From: UBA6176 sp032119375
Lineage (GTDB): Bacteria; Verrucomicrobiota; Verrucomicrobiia; Limisphaerales; UBA9464
Length of the DNA stretch: 64,000 nt
Assembly (NCBI GenBank): GCA_964430505.1
Contig: CAYSGH010000008.1
Span: 26,472-90,471 of the forward strand
Reading direction: 5' to 3'
Both the position numbers and the translations under genes were made by a program. The notes under the pieces are model-generated. The model was given only the letters and a program-made list of their open reading frames with translations. It was not told the origin of the DNA and did not search any database. The stretch's first letter is position 1; each line of letters begins with the position of its first letter. This document shows, one piece after another, positions 9,365-18,052 of the stretch.

Positions 9365-9582
9365 CCTAGAAACGGCCGTTGGGCAGGCCGCGTGCCCTCA
9401 CGCGGCGATGGCGATGCCGCATGCCCGGTGCGCCGGGTCAGGGGACCCGGCCTACAGCCGCGTCGAGCCCACCACGACCTCACTCGCAGGGTGAGCCCTT
9501 GGGTTCCTGCCCGTGAGCCCATCCTCCCGGATGGGAGGGCCCTTTCCTCGTCTTGAAATCCTCTTCGACTGCCGTTTCTAGG
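9365..9582. mobile_element. MITE-like element with 12-bp terminal inverted repeats and internal hairpins
   Basis: Perfect 12-bp ends, CCTAGAAACGGC at 9365-9376 and its exact reverse complement at 9571-9582, bound a 218-bp segment with no coding capacity. Inside are two perfect 8-bp hairpins with 4-base loops: 9387-9406 (GCCGCGTG / CACGCGGC) and 9432-9451 (GCCGGGTC / GACCCGGC). The second resembles the first read on the other strand. A 7-bp hairpin follows at 9518-9535. A second copy starts at 63950 with the same left end and the same first hairpin. No target duplication is evident. No transposase is present, so any mobility would be in trans. Confidence 0.6.
9518..9535. terminator. Possible hairpin terminator within the repeat element
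   Basis: CCCATCC (9518-9524) and GGATGGG (9529-9535) form a perfect 7-bp stem with a TCCC loop; the strand downstream reads AGGGCCCTTTCC. It sits between the converging ispG and lamin-tail genes, so it could end transcription of either, but the T tract is weak. Confidence 0.3.
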
Positions 9583-9607
9583 GTGAAATGCCACCGGTTC
9601 GTTTCGC

Positions 9608-12600
9608 CTACTCCACGACGACGCGGACGAAGCGTGCGTCGCCGGCGAACGGGACGGTGGCCCGAATGTCCCGTCGGGCCGGACGGGCGGGGATGCGCAG
9701 CCCCACCTCCCAGGTGGCGGCGTCGGGCGTCGGCGCGACCTGGAGGATGTAGGAACGTCCGCCCACGGCGACGAAGCTCACCGTCAGTTCCTGCATGCCC
9801 GTCGCCTCGTGGAGCAACGACAGCACGCTCGCCGGGTCGCGCGGGTCCGTCCCGGCGGCCCATTCGAGGCGATTGGACGCGCCGTCGCCGTCGAGGTCTG
9901 CCCACGCGTCCGACGCCACCGCCGGCGACAACCCGTTGGCCACCTCCCAGTCGTCCGGCAAGCCGTCGCGGTCGGCATCGGCTCGGTTGGCCGCGCCGGG
10001 CGTGGGCAACGTGGGGAAGCGCACGACGGCGGGGGCGTCATCGGGGAACCGTCCCTCGCTGACGCCCGGGGCCGACGCGCCGAACGAGAGCCACTGCACG
10101 AGCGCGCCGTCCGGGGTGGCGAGGCCGATGGACTCGCCCTTGGCGTCGAGCTTGAACGGCGCATGGCTGGCGGAGACGCCGGCCGTGCCGTCGGCCTGGA
10201 CGAGGAGGTAGGCGTCGGGTCCCGTGCCGAGGAAGGTGTTGGGGGGCAGTCGATGCTTCGTGGGCTGGGTGAGGTTGTCGGTGAGGTGCCAGCCCGAGAG
10301 GTCCACAGGCAACGGGCCGGGGTTGTGCAGCTCGATCCAGTCGTCGCCGGAGGATGGGTTGGCCATCCATTCGTTGATGGAGACGGCGGCGGCGTTGCCG
10401 AGGGCGACGGCGTGGTTGGTCGTGCCGGGCGTGGGCTGGGACAGGGTCCATGGGCCGGAGCCATCGGGCACGCGGGCGAGGGCCAGGTTGCGGGGCAGGC
10501 CTCCGAAGGACACCGAGTCCAGGAGGGCCCGCGCGCGCGCGGCGGTGTCGAGGAGGTACAGGCGGTCGCCGTCGGCGTTCAGCCCGAAGGCGGCCGCCGG
10601 GCCGTTGGTGGCGGGGGATTCGCCGGAGGAGGGCGCGACGAGCTGGACGCGGACGAAGCCATGGCCGCCGACGAGGGTGCCGGTGGGGAAGACGAAGCGG
10701 CCGGGCTGACCGGGGTCGTCGGTGAGGGCGAGGCCGCCGATGTCGAGGGCGGTGGGGTTGGGGTTGTGGAGCTCGACCCAGTCCACGAGCGCGCCATTGG
10801 GCTCGGGGAAGGCGTCGTTGCGGGCGACAACCTCGTTGAGGACGAGGGGTTGGATGCCGCTGGAGATGTTGGTGGAGGTGAGTTGCTGGAACAGGCGGAG
10901 GGCGAAGGTGAGGTCGCTGCTGGAGGCGTTCGCCTGGTGGACCTCGACGGCGAGGACGTTGTCGCCCGGGAGCAGCCACGTGGCGGGGACGTCCGTGGGG
11001 CCGTTGAACGTGGCCTTGGAGACGGTGGACGCGGCGTAGTCGGAATAGGCGGGCGAAGTAGGGTTGAGGTTCTGACGATACAGCGGTTGGCCGTTGAGCC
11101 AGACGAGCGCGCCGTCGTCGATGAGGGTTTGGATGCGGAGGAGCGCGGCGGGGTTGGTGAGCGCGGGGGTGAAGTGGGTGCGGAAGTAATAGGCCGACTT
11201 GCCGAGGGTGAGCGCGGTGTTCTTGGGAAGGGTGAACGAGTCGGAGCCGACGTAGAACAAGGCGTTTCCGGCGGCCCATGCGGCGTCGTTGAAGGACGGG
11301 TTCATCCAGCCCGCAGGCGGCGCGCCCGCCTGGTAAAAGCGCCACGCCTGGTTGAACGGCACGACGTCCACGCTCGCGGTCACGACGTTGGTTTGGGAGC
11401 CGGACCCGCCGGGGTTGCCGGAGCCGGGCGTGGGCGTGCTCAGGAAGCGGAGGGTGGTGGAGCCGTTCGGCGAGCGACCCTGGGCGACGTCGTCGAACTG
11501 GGGCCCGTAGAAGACGGTGTCGATCACGGCGTCCGCCGTGGCGAGCTGCAACACGCCGTGGCCCGCGTCGAGCTTGAAGCCCAGGTGGTCCGGCCCGGCG
11601 GCCGCGTCGCCGTCGGCGACCCACGCGAGGTAGCCCCGCGCCTCCACGAAGCCCCGGGCCGCCAACGCGTGGCGGCGCGGCAACCCGATGGGATTGTCCG
11701 TCAGGAACAACCCGTCCGTCGGCACGGGGAGGTCGCCCGTGTTGTGGACCTCGACGAAGTCCGCCGAGAACTGCGCGGCGGATGCGGCGAGCCATTCGTT
11801 GATCCGGAGGCCCTCGGGAGTCCCCGTGGGGACGGGTTGGTTCGGGCGTCCCAACGTGGGCTCGCACAACGCCCAGGAACCATCCTCCCGGCGTCCCAGC
11901 GACCGGTCGGCCAACTGCGGCCCGAACGTCACGCCGTCCAGGACCGCGCCGTTGCGGTCGATCAACCACAGCCCGTCGCCCGCCGCGTCGAGGCCGAAGG
12001 GGATGTTCGTGGCGGACGCGGGCAGGTCGCCGTCGGCCGTGAGCACGAGGCGTGCGCCGGCCGCGAGGATGGTCCCGGGCGCGAAGCGAAACGCCGGGGG
12101 TTGGTTCGAGCGCGACGCGAACCCGACGCCGCCGAGGTCGCGCGCGGCGGCCGAGTCGTTGAACAGCTCGACCGCGTCGGCGAACGCGCCCGGGCCGGTG
12201 GCGATGGAATGGTTGCGGGCGAGGACCTCGTGGATGAGGAGGCGGCCGCCGGTGGCCTCGACGCTCCATGGGGCGGTGCGGGTGACGCGTGCGTCGTCGC
12301 CGAGGCGCGGGTCGTCCTGGGCGAGCCCGGCATCGTTGAGGCCCACGACGGCGAGCTGGTGGACGCCTTCTGCAAGTTGGGTCAACACGAGCGGCATGGA
12401 CGAGGGCGTCCATTCGGACCATGGGCCATCATCGAGGCTCCAACGGTACTGGATGATGCCCGCACCGCCGGGCCATGCGGCGGCGGGGAGGTCGTTGGTG
12501 GCAAACGGCCCGACCCGCAACGTCAGGTCGGACGACCGATGAAGGCCCTGGGGCAACCCGTCGATGCGCGCGCCCAGCGGGGCATCGAACCCGGCCAGGC

Positions 12601-15600
12601 CGGCTCCCGGCGACGACGGGGCCTGCCGGAGCCAGGCCCGCAGGACCTGCGCGGACTCGAAGTCGTCGAAGAACGTCTCGGCGAGCCCGGGCACGTGGAC
12701 GAAGATGGGCCGTGCGACGCGATTGGATTCGCCGGGGCCGTTCCATGGGGCGGGGAGGAGGTTGCGGCGGAGGGTGACGGTGCTCGATGCGGGGTTGAGG
12801 TTGCGCGCGAGGGCCTCGGCGTCGGCGATGAGATTGTCCTCGAGAAGGAGGCCCTTGGCGGCCGTGGTGCCGTCGTCGGCGAGGTTGAACACGGCGGACT
12901 CGGAGTCGAGGCCGCCCCCGCGGGTGATGCGGACGACGGTGTTGCGCAGGACGGCGTAGAAGTTGCCCTGCTTGGCGGTGACGGCCTGGTCGCAGTCGTA
13001 GAAGAGGTTGCCCACGATGGTGACCTCAGAGGTCTGCCCGGCGTTGCTGCCGCCGGAGACGGCGCTCGCGGAGTCGGGCGACCCATTGCGGTGAACATGG
13101 AGGAAGAGGTTGCCCTCGATCCATGCATCGGTGCCGTCGAGGTCGAGCTGGTCGTCGCCGGAGCCGGCGAAGACGTTGTGGAGGACCTGGAGGATGGGTT
13201 GGCCGGGTCGGTTGCCGCCGGTGAAGTCGAAGGCGTCGTTGTAGCCCTTGGGCGCGCCCACGAAGCAGTGCCGCAGGATGCCCACGCCGCCCGCCTTGAT
13301 GCCGTCGGCGCCGTGCAACGGCTCGAACTCGGCCGTCGGATGCGGGAAGTGACAATGGCTGACGACGAAGGAGGAGGCGTCGAGCGAGAGGTACTGCTTG
13401 CTGGTGTTGCCGAAGGCGACGTGGTCGAGGACGAGCGTCCCGGCGTTCGAGTGGAAGGCGGGGGAGCCGTTGCCGTCGATCCAGGCATGGACGAGGCGCG
13501 TCTCGGGCGAGCCAGGGCCGCCGTTGAGGGTGATGCCGCCCCAGTTGGACGCGTTGGGTTCCTTGATGAAGGCGACGGGCTCCGAGGCCGTGCCCTCGGC
13601 GAGGAGACGGCCGCCGTTTTGGATGGTGAGGTTGGCCCCGGCCGCGAGTTGGACCGTGACGCCGGGCTCGACGACGAGCGTGGCCCCGGCGGCGACGGTG
13701 ACGGAGGCAGTGACATGCCACGGGCTGCCGGCGCGGGTCCAATGCGTGGTGGTGGCGATGGTGCCGCCCGTGGTGGTGCCGGCCGACGCCGTGGAGAGGA
13801 CGGGGACGACGAGCCGGGCGGTCTCGCGGCCCGACGCGTCGAGGGATTGGACGAGGACGCGGTTGAGGCCGGGCCGAAGCGCCACGGCGGCGTTGGTCCA
13901 GGACGCGTCCCATGCGGACCAAGCTGCGGGCGTGCCATTGACGAGGACGGACCGCGTGGTGGCGGCATGGGCGTGGCCATGGAGGGCGATGGCGGCGGCG
14001 CTGGTTTGGTAGGTGCCGTTGGCGAACGTGGACGCGGCGTTGGTGGCGGAGAGGGTCACGGGGATCTGCGCGAGGACCCCCGCGAGCCGCGCGGCGGCAA
14101 AGTCCTTGAACCTTTGGCGAACGGTGGCGTCCGCGAGGTCGCCCAGGACCTCGTCCACGAGCGGGTTGAACCGCGCGGGCGCGAAGTCGGAGCGGGCGAG
14201 GTCGAGCAGCATCGCGTGGTAGGCGGGCGCGAACTCCGGGTGCTGGATGAAGCGGGCGACCTGCGGGTTGGCGGCCATGCGGAAGAGCCCGGCGTTGGGG
14301 TCGAAGGACGTGTCACCCAGCCCGAGGATGGTGTCGAGGTCGTAGGGGATGACGATGGCGCGGGGGTCGTTGCGCCCGAAGTAGAGCTGGTAATCGTCGC
14401 CCTGGCCGGTGCCGTTGTTGCCGTTGCCGAGGTTGGTCTCGCGGTTGTCCACGAGGGTTTCGAGGGCGAAGTAGCGCAGCCATGCGTCCACGTGGAGCGT
14501 GCGGCGGACGGCGTCGGCGAAGGACGCGTCGGGCTCGGTGTCGAGGACGCGGCAGAGGTTCACGAGGTCGGACCACTGGTCCTGGGCGGTGTTGGACTGC
14601 TTGAAGTAGTTCTGGCGGTAGGGGGCGGCGTTGGTGCCGAGGTAGGCGAGGTCGGCCCCGTTGCCGGTGAGGCGGATGCCGCGGTAGAGGTTGCCGGAGG
14701 CGTCGGCGGGGAAGGCGCGCGCGGCGAACTCGGAGTTGATGACCTCGTTGGCGACGTAGAAGCCGAAGCTGGGCGAGCCCGGGGCGTGGAGGTCGCGGTT
14801 GTTGACGCGGAGGTGGACGGCGCGGGAGTCGGCGGCGGCGAGCCCGGCGCGTTGATACAGGGCGCTGCCGAGGAGCTGGGCGGGGGTGTACTGGCTGTTG
14901 AGGTTGAGGGCGGACGCCTGCTTCCAGAGGTCGTCGTTGCGCAGGTGCAGGCGGAGGCCCTGGGGAAGCTTGGTCCGCGAGCCATTGCCCCGGTTGCGCA
15001 CCCCCACGAGGTAGCGGAGCTCGGCCCCGGTCCCATCCACGGAGACAAACGTGGCGTTGAACTGGGCATGGCTGCGCGTCTGGTCGTTGAAGGGCGCGGG
15101 CTGCGGGAAGGGCGCGGCCGGGGAGTTGCGGTTGATGGATTCCAACTCGGCGCGGTCGGCGGCCAGCAGCACGAGGCGGTAACGGGGCAGCTCGCCCGGG
15201 CGCGGCAGCGCGGCCTGCTGGCCGTCGTCCACCTGGTACAAGGCGTTGAGCGCCTGGCGCGGCACACCGTCGTCGAGCGCCGGCGCCGGCCAGGTGCGTG
15301 ACTGGCCGGAGGGATCCGTGGCCGCGACGTAGAACTCCACCACCGCGTTGTGGGCCTGGGGCGGGACCGTGCCCCCCACGATCCCGTCGCCCGGCGCGCC
15401 GTCCCCGTGCAGGCCGTCGTCGAACATGGGCACCGTGCCGAAGGCGGCGGCCCCATCCACGCGCCAGTGCAAGGTGGCGAGGATGTTGGTGGAAGGCGCC
15501 TCGTCCACGACGACGGCGTTCACCACGACGGGCTCGGACGAGCGCGGCACGAGGGGCCGATGCCGGACGTCGGCGAGGATGGGCGGGAGGTTGGTGGTGG

Positions 15601-16222
15601 CGGTGGAGTTGGCGCGCCCGGGCGTTCCGCCGTCCACCGTGCTGGGGGACCAGTTGCGCCCGTGTCCGTTGGGCAACGCCACCTGGCGCAGCTCCAGCGA
15701 CCGCCCGCCGCCATCCGCCGCCGATGTCCATGTCCACCCTCGATGCCCGTAGTCCACCACGTCCCGGACGCGTTCCGCCCATTCGCCGTCGTCGGCGTAG
15801 CGGACGGAGTCGGCCGCCTTCCCGGCGGCATCGACGAGGCGCAGTTGCTGGCCGGAGTTGGAAAGGATGCCGTCCCAGCCGCCGACGACGTTGGTGACGC
15901 CCGGGTGAAGGGCCTGGAAGGAGGGCAGGTCGGCCGCGACGACGAGGAAGCCGCCCGGTGCGAGGACCGTGCCGGGCGGGAAGGTGAAGCGGACGCCCTC
16001 GGTGAAGCGCCAGCCGGAAAGGTCGATGGCTTGCGCGCCGGTGTTGGCCAGCTCCACCCATTCCTCCCGATCCAGCTCGGTGGGCGGGTGATAGAACAGC
16101 TCGTGGATGCGGACGTCGCCGCCCAGGAGGGAGCGGGCGAGGACCAGGGAGGCGGCGACGGCCCACGGGGTCCCCAAACGGGGGCGGTGGTCTATTGCGG
16201 ACGCGGGATGCAGGCAAGGCAC
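9608..16222 (-). CDS. Giant exported protein with lamin-tail, CotH and beta-helix domains
   Basis: 2204 residues in one uninterrupted frame from GTG. A short hydrophobic stretch (about 18-35) may be a signal peptide. Five lamin-tail-like (LTD) domains are recognisable by 'INEW/IHEV...DWVELHNPG...L.GW.LTD' patterns, near residues 35-140, 1330, 1475, 1790 and 1960. After the first comes a beta domain (215-330), then a CotH-kinase-like region (about 350-730) including IPYDLDTILGLGD. A right-handed beta-helix-like stretch follows (about 830-1150), then a discoidin/PA14-like beta domain (about 1620-1770). Near the end a thrombospondin-type-3-like DxDxDG segment (about 2085-2130) precedes a short C-terminal beta module. 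The LTD plus CotH combination is recurrent in Verrucomicrobiota and Planctomycetes; function is unknown. Secretion or surface display is inferred. Confidence 0.85.
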   Translation of the reverse strand: MPCLHPASAIDHRPRLGTPWAVAASLVLARSLLGGDVRIHELFYHPPTELDREEWVELANTGAQAIDLSGWRFTEGVRFTFPPGTVLAPGGFLVVAADLPSFQALHPGVTNVVGGWDGILSNSGQQLRLVDAAGKAADSVRYADDGEWAERVRDVVDYGHRGWTWTSAADGGGRSLELRQVALPNGHGRNWSPSTVDGGTPGRANSTATTNLPPILADVRHRPLVPRSSEPVVVNAVVVDEAPSTNILATLHWRVDGAAAFGTVPMFDDGLHGDGAPGDGIVGGTVPPQAHNAVVEFYVAATDPSGQSRTWPAPALDDGVPRQALNALYQVDDGQQAALPRPGELPRYRLVLLAADRAELESINRNSPAAPFPQPAPFNDQTRSHAQFNATFVSVDGTGAELRYLVGVRNRGNGSRTKLPQGLRLHLRNDDLWKQASALNLNSQYTPAQLLGSALYQRAGLAAADSRAVHLRVNNRDLHAPGSPSFGFYVANEVINSEFAARAFPADASGNLYRGIRLTGNGADLAYLGTNAAPYRQNYFKQSNTAQDQWSDLVNLCRVLDTEPDASFADAVRRTLHVDAWLRYFALETLVDNRETNLGNGNNGTGQGDDYQLYFGRNDPRAIVIPYDLDTILGLGDTSFDPNAGLFRMAANPQVARFIQHPEFAPAYHAMLLDLARSDFAPARFNPLVDEVLGDLADATVRQRFKDFAAARLAGVLAQIPVTLSATNAASTFANGTYQTSAAAIALHGHAHAATTRSVLVNGTPAAWSAWDASWTNAAVALRPGLNRVLVQSLDASGRETARLVVPVLSTASAGTTTGGTIATTTHWTRAGSPWHVTASVTVAAGATLVVEPGVTVQLAAGANLTIQNGGRLLAEGTASEPVAFIKEPNASNWGGITLNGGPGSPETRLVHAWIDGNGSPAFHSNAGTLVLDHVAFGNTSKQYLSLDASSFVVSHCHFPHPTAEFEPLHGADGIKAGGVGILRHCFVGAPKGYNDAFDFTGGNRPGQPILQVLHNVFAGSGDDQLDLDGTDAWIEGNLFLHVHRNGSPDSASAVSGGSNAGQTSEVTIVGNLFYDCDQAVTAKQGNFYAVLRNTVVRITRGGGLDSESAVFNLADDGTTAAKGLLLEDNLIADAEALARNLNPASSTVTLRRNLLPAPWNGPGESNRVARPIFVHVPGLAETFFDDFESAQVLRAWLRQAPSSPGAGLAGFDAPLGARIDGLPQGLHRSSDLTLRVGPFATNDLPAAAWPGGAGIIQYRWSLDDGPWSEWTPSSMPLVLTQLAEGVHQLAVVGLNDAGLAQDDPRLGDDARVTRTAPWSVEATGGRLLIHEVLARNHSIATGPGAFADAVELFNDSAAARDLGGVGFASRSNQPPAFRFAPGTILAAGARLVLTADGDLPASATNIPFGLDAAGDGLWLIDRNGAVLDGVTFGPQLADRSLGRREDGSWALCEPTLGRPNQPVPTGTPEGLRINEWLAASAAQFSADFVEVHNTGDLPVPTDGLFLTDNPIGLPRRHALAARGFVEARGYLAWVADGDAAAGPDHLGFKLDAGHGVLQLATADAVIDTVFYGPQFDDVAQGRSPNGSTTLRFLSTPTPGSGNPGGSGSQTNVVTASVDVVPFNQAWRFYQAGAPPAGWMNPSFNDAAWAAGNALFYVGSDSFTLPKNTALTLGKSAYYFRTHFTPALTNPAALLRIQTLIDDGALVWLNGQPLYRQNLNPTSPAYSDYAASTVSKATFNGPTDVPATWLLPGDNVLAVEVHQANASSSDLTFALRLFQQLTSTNISSGIQPLVLNEVVARNDAFPEPNGALVDWVELHNPNPTALDIGGLALTDDPGQPGRFVFPTGTLVGGHGFVRVQLVAPSSGESPATNGPAAAFGLNADGDRLYLLDTAARARALLDSVSFGGLPRNLALARVPDGSGPWTLSQPTPGTTNHAVALGNAAAVSINEWMANPSSGDDWIELHNPGPLPVDLSGWHLTDNLTQPTKHRLPPNTFLGTGPDAYLLVQADGTAGVSASHAPFKLDAKGESIGLATPDGALVQWLSFGASAPGVSEGRFPDDAPAVVRFPTLPTPGAANRADADRDGLPDDWEVANGLSPAVASDAWADLDGDGASNRLEWAAGTDPRDPASVLSLLHEATGMQELTVSFVAVGGRSYILQVAPTPDAATWEVGLRIPARPARRDIRATVPFAGDARFVRVVVE

Positions 16223-16260
16223 GCATCGGATGGAAGCATGTTTGCTGCCATGGGCCGAGC

Positions 16261-16297
16261 GGGGCGGGGAGCGGGGAGCGGGGAGCGGGGAGCGGGG
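16261..16297. repeat. Tandem heptanucleotide repeat (GGGAGCG-type, about four units)
   Basis: A GGGAGCG-like unit is repeated head to tail in the intergenic space between the divergent lamin-tail and serine hydrolase genes. A perfect CCGGCT-TC-AGCCGG hairpin follows shortly downstream. Such short repeats can change length by slippage; no regulatory role is shown. Confidence 0.7.
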
Positions 16298-16466
16298 TCA
16301 CACGGAGTCCCGGCTTCAGCCGGAGCCGCCGTCGCCATGTCAAGCGCGCGTGGAGTCCTCCGGTGCTTCGTGCCTGCGAACGCATCGCCCCTCGCCTCCC
16401 GCCCCTCGCCTCCCATCCACCGGCCGTTCCTTGGCAACGGGCGAGGGTTCGGGGCAGGGTTGGCCC

Positions 16467-17990
16467 ATGCCCTCTGTTTCGCGTCGAGCGGTCTTGGCTG
16501 GGTTGATGGCGGCCCCGTTGGCACGTGCCGTGGGGTGGACGTCGTCGTCCCCGCTGGCCTCGCAGGCGTTGCCACGCGCCACGCCCGAGAGCCAAGGGGT
16601 GTCGTCGGCCGGGATCCTGTCGCTTGTGGAGGCGTTGGACCGCATGGAGCACGTCCATGGGTTGGTGGTGCTGCGGCATGGGGCGGTGATTGCGGAGGGG
16701 TGGTGGTCGCCCTACGAGGCCGGGACGCCGCATGAGCTGTATTCGTTGAGCAAGAGCTTCACCGCGACGGCGGTGGGGTTGGCGGTGGCGGAGGGGAAGG
16801 TGGCGGTGGACGACCCGGTATTGCGGCACCTGGGGGACCATGCCCCGGAGGAGCCCTCGGCGAACCTGAAGGCGATGCGGGTGCGGGACTTGCTGTGCAT
16901 GGCCACGGGGCACCAGGCGGAGCCGCCGGTGACGCCGGACGTCATCTCGGCGCGGTCGTTCCTGGCGGCCCCGGTGCCCTTCAAGCCGGGAACGCACTTC
17001 CTGTACAACACGCCGGCCACGTTCATGCAGTCGGCCATCGTGCAGAAGGTGACGGGCAAGACGGTGCATGAGTACCTGCGGCCGCGTTTGCTGGGGCCGT
17101 TGGGCATCGAGGGCTCGACGTGGGATGCCAACCCGGAGGGCATCAGCCTGGGCGGCTATGGCCTGCGCCTGCGCACGGAAGACGTGGCGCGGTTCGGGCA
17201 GATGCTGTTGAGGAAGGGACGGTCGCCCCGGGGCAAGGCGTTGCTGCCGGCCGCATGGGTGGAGGCGGCGAGCGCGCGCCAGGTGTCCAACGGCAGCAAC
17301 CCAAGCAGCGACTGGGAGCAGGGCTACGGCTACCAGTTTTGGCGATGCCGCCATGGGGCCTACCGGGGCGACGGGGCGTTTGGCCAGTTCTGCATCGTGA
17401 TGCCGTCGCGGGACATGGTGGTGGCGGTGACGTCGGGCCTGGGGGACATGCAGGCGGTGCTGGACCGGGTGTGGGAGAACGTGTTGCCCGCCGTGGGGGG
17501 AGCCTCGCGGCGGAAGGTTCGGCACGCGTTGGAGGACCGGTTGCATGGGCTGGCGCTCAAGACGGTCGCGGGAAGCGGCGCGACGGGTGGCGCCAAGGGT
17601 GCGTTGGGCCGGGTGTTTCGGCTGGCCCCAAACGCGGCGGGGTGGGAGTCGGTCCGGTTGGAGGAACGGGCCGGGGGCGGATGGGAGGTGGCGTGGAGGG
17701 TGGGCGGCCGCGAGACGCGGATGCCGTGTGGGCATGGGCGGTGGTTGAGGTCGGAAGGGGTCTTGGGGTTGTCGCCTCGGGGCGGCCTGGGGCCGTTGGG
17801 GAAGGAGCCGTTGGCAGCGAGCGCGGCGTGGACGACGGAGGACACGCTGTCGGTGACCGTGCACGTGTGCAGCACGCCCTTCCGAGCGAACTTGGCGCTG
17901 ACATTCCGGGCCGATGGGGTCCAGGTGGAGGCGAGGACGCCGCTGGGGTTTGGCTCGACCCAGCCGGTGACCCTGCGGTCCGCAGCATGA
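16467..17990 (+). CDS. Exported serine hydrolase (beta-lactamase/class C penicillin-binding protein family)
   Basis: 507 residues. The N-terminus SRRAVLAGLMAAPLARA looks like a twin-arginine signal peptide. The catalytic SxxK motif is S93-LS-K96 in YSLSKSFTATA. Tyr180-Asn181 (FLYNTP) is in the place of the second catalytic motif, and the GDGAFGQF segment fits the third conserved region. The serine hydrolase domain ends near residue 350; the remaining about 150 residues form a separate, Trp/Gly-rich domain. Relatives include esterases, D-aminopeptidases and 6-aminohexanoate hydrolases, so the substrate cannot be named. The open frame extends upstream, but the part before ATG 16467 has no protein character and overlaps the divergent gene. 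It lies immediately before the sensor kinase gene. Confidence 0.85.
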   Translation: MPSVSRRAVLAGLMAAPLARAVGWTSSSPLASQALPRATPESQGVSSAGILSLVEALDRMEHVHGLVVLRHGAVIAEGWWSPYEAGTPHELYSLSKSFTATAVGLAVAEGKVAVDDPVLRHLGDHAPEEPSANLKAMRVRDLLCMATGHQAEPPVTPDVISARSFLAAPVPFKPGTHFLYNTPATFMQSAIVQKVTGKTVHEYLRPRLLGPLGIEGSTWDANPEGISLGGYGLRLRTEDVARFGQMLLRKGRSPRGKALLPAAWVEAASARQVSNGSNPSSDWEQGYGYQFWRCRHGAYRGDGAFGQFCIVMPSRDMVVAVTSGLGDMQAVLDRVWENVLPAVGGASRRKVRHALEDRLHGLALKTVAGSGATGGAKGALGRVFRLAPNAAGWESVRLEERAGGGWEVAWRVGGRETRMPCGHGRWLRSEGVLGLSPRGGLGPLGKEPLAASAAWTTEDTLSVTVHVCSTPFRANLALTFRADGVQVEARTPLGFGSTQPVTLRSAA

Positions 17991-18052
17991 CGGGCGGGGC
18001 CGGGAACAACGGGGGGAACGGAAGGGACGGGCGGGTGGGTTGGGAAGACGAA

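Larger units (their letters stand above)
8937..9607. other. 671-bp non-coding region between convergent genes
   Basis: Small open frames on both strands resemble no family and mostly reflect high GC. The part 9150-9280 is rich in imperfect repeats of a GCGTTGCGACGC-type motif. A perfect 7-bp hairpin (CGAGACC / GGTCTCG) lies at 9325-9341. The right-hand third is occupied by the inverted-repeat element at 9365-9582. Both flanking genes end toward this region, so it must also contain their transcription ends. Confidence 0.6.

Noticed and set aside
8970..9556. Several small open frames on both strands of the 8937-9607 gap
   Set aside because: They overlap each other, include the inverted-repeat element, and match no family; one minus-strand frame has a weak Pro/His/Ala periodicity that follows from short DNA repeats.
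9809..15301. Plus-strand open frame of 1830 codons opposite the giant lamin-tail gene
   Set aside because: It is a shadow: composition is Gly/Val/Glu/Arg-rich without any domain, while the minus strand shows clear LTD, CotH and beta-helix patterns. High GC suppresses stop codons in the opposite frame.
17120..18052. N-terminal extension of the sensor kinase frame into the serine hydrolase gene
   Set aside because: The extension overlaps a real gene in another frame and has no protein character; the signal segment begins after 18053.
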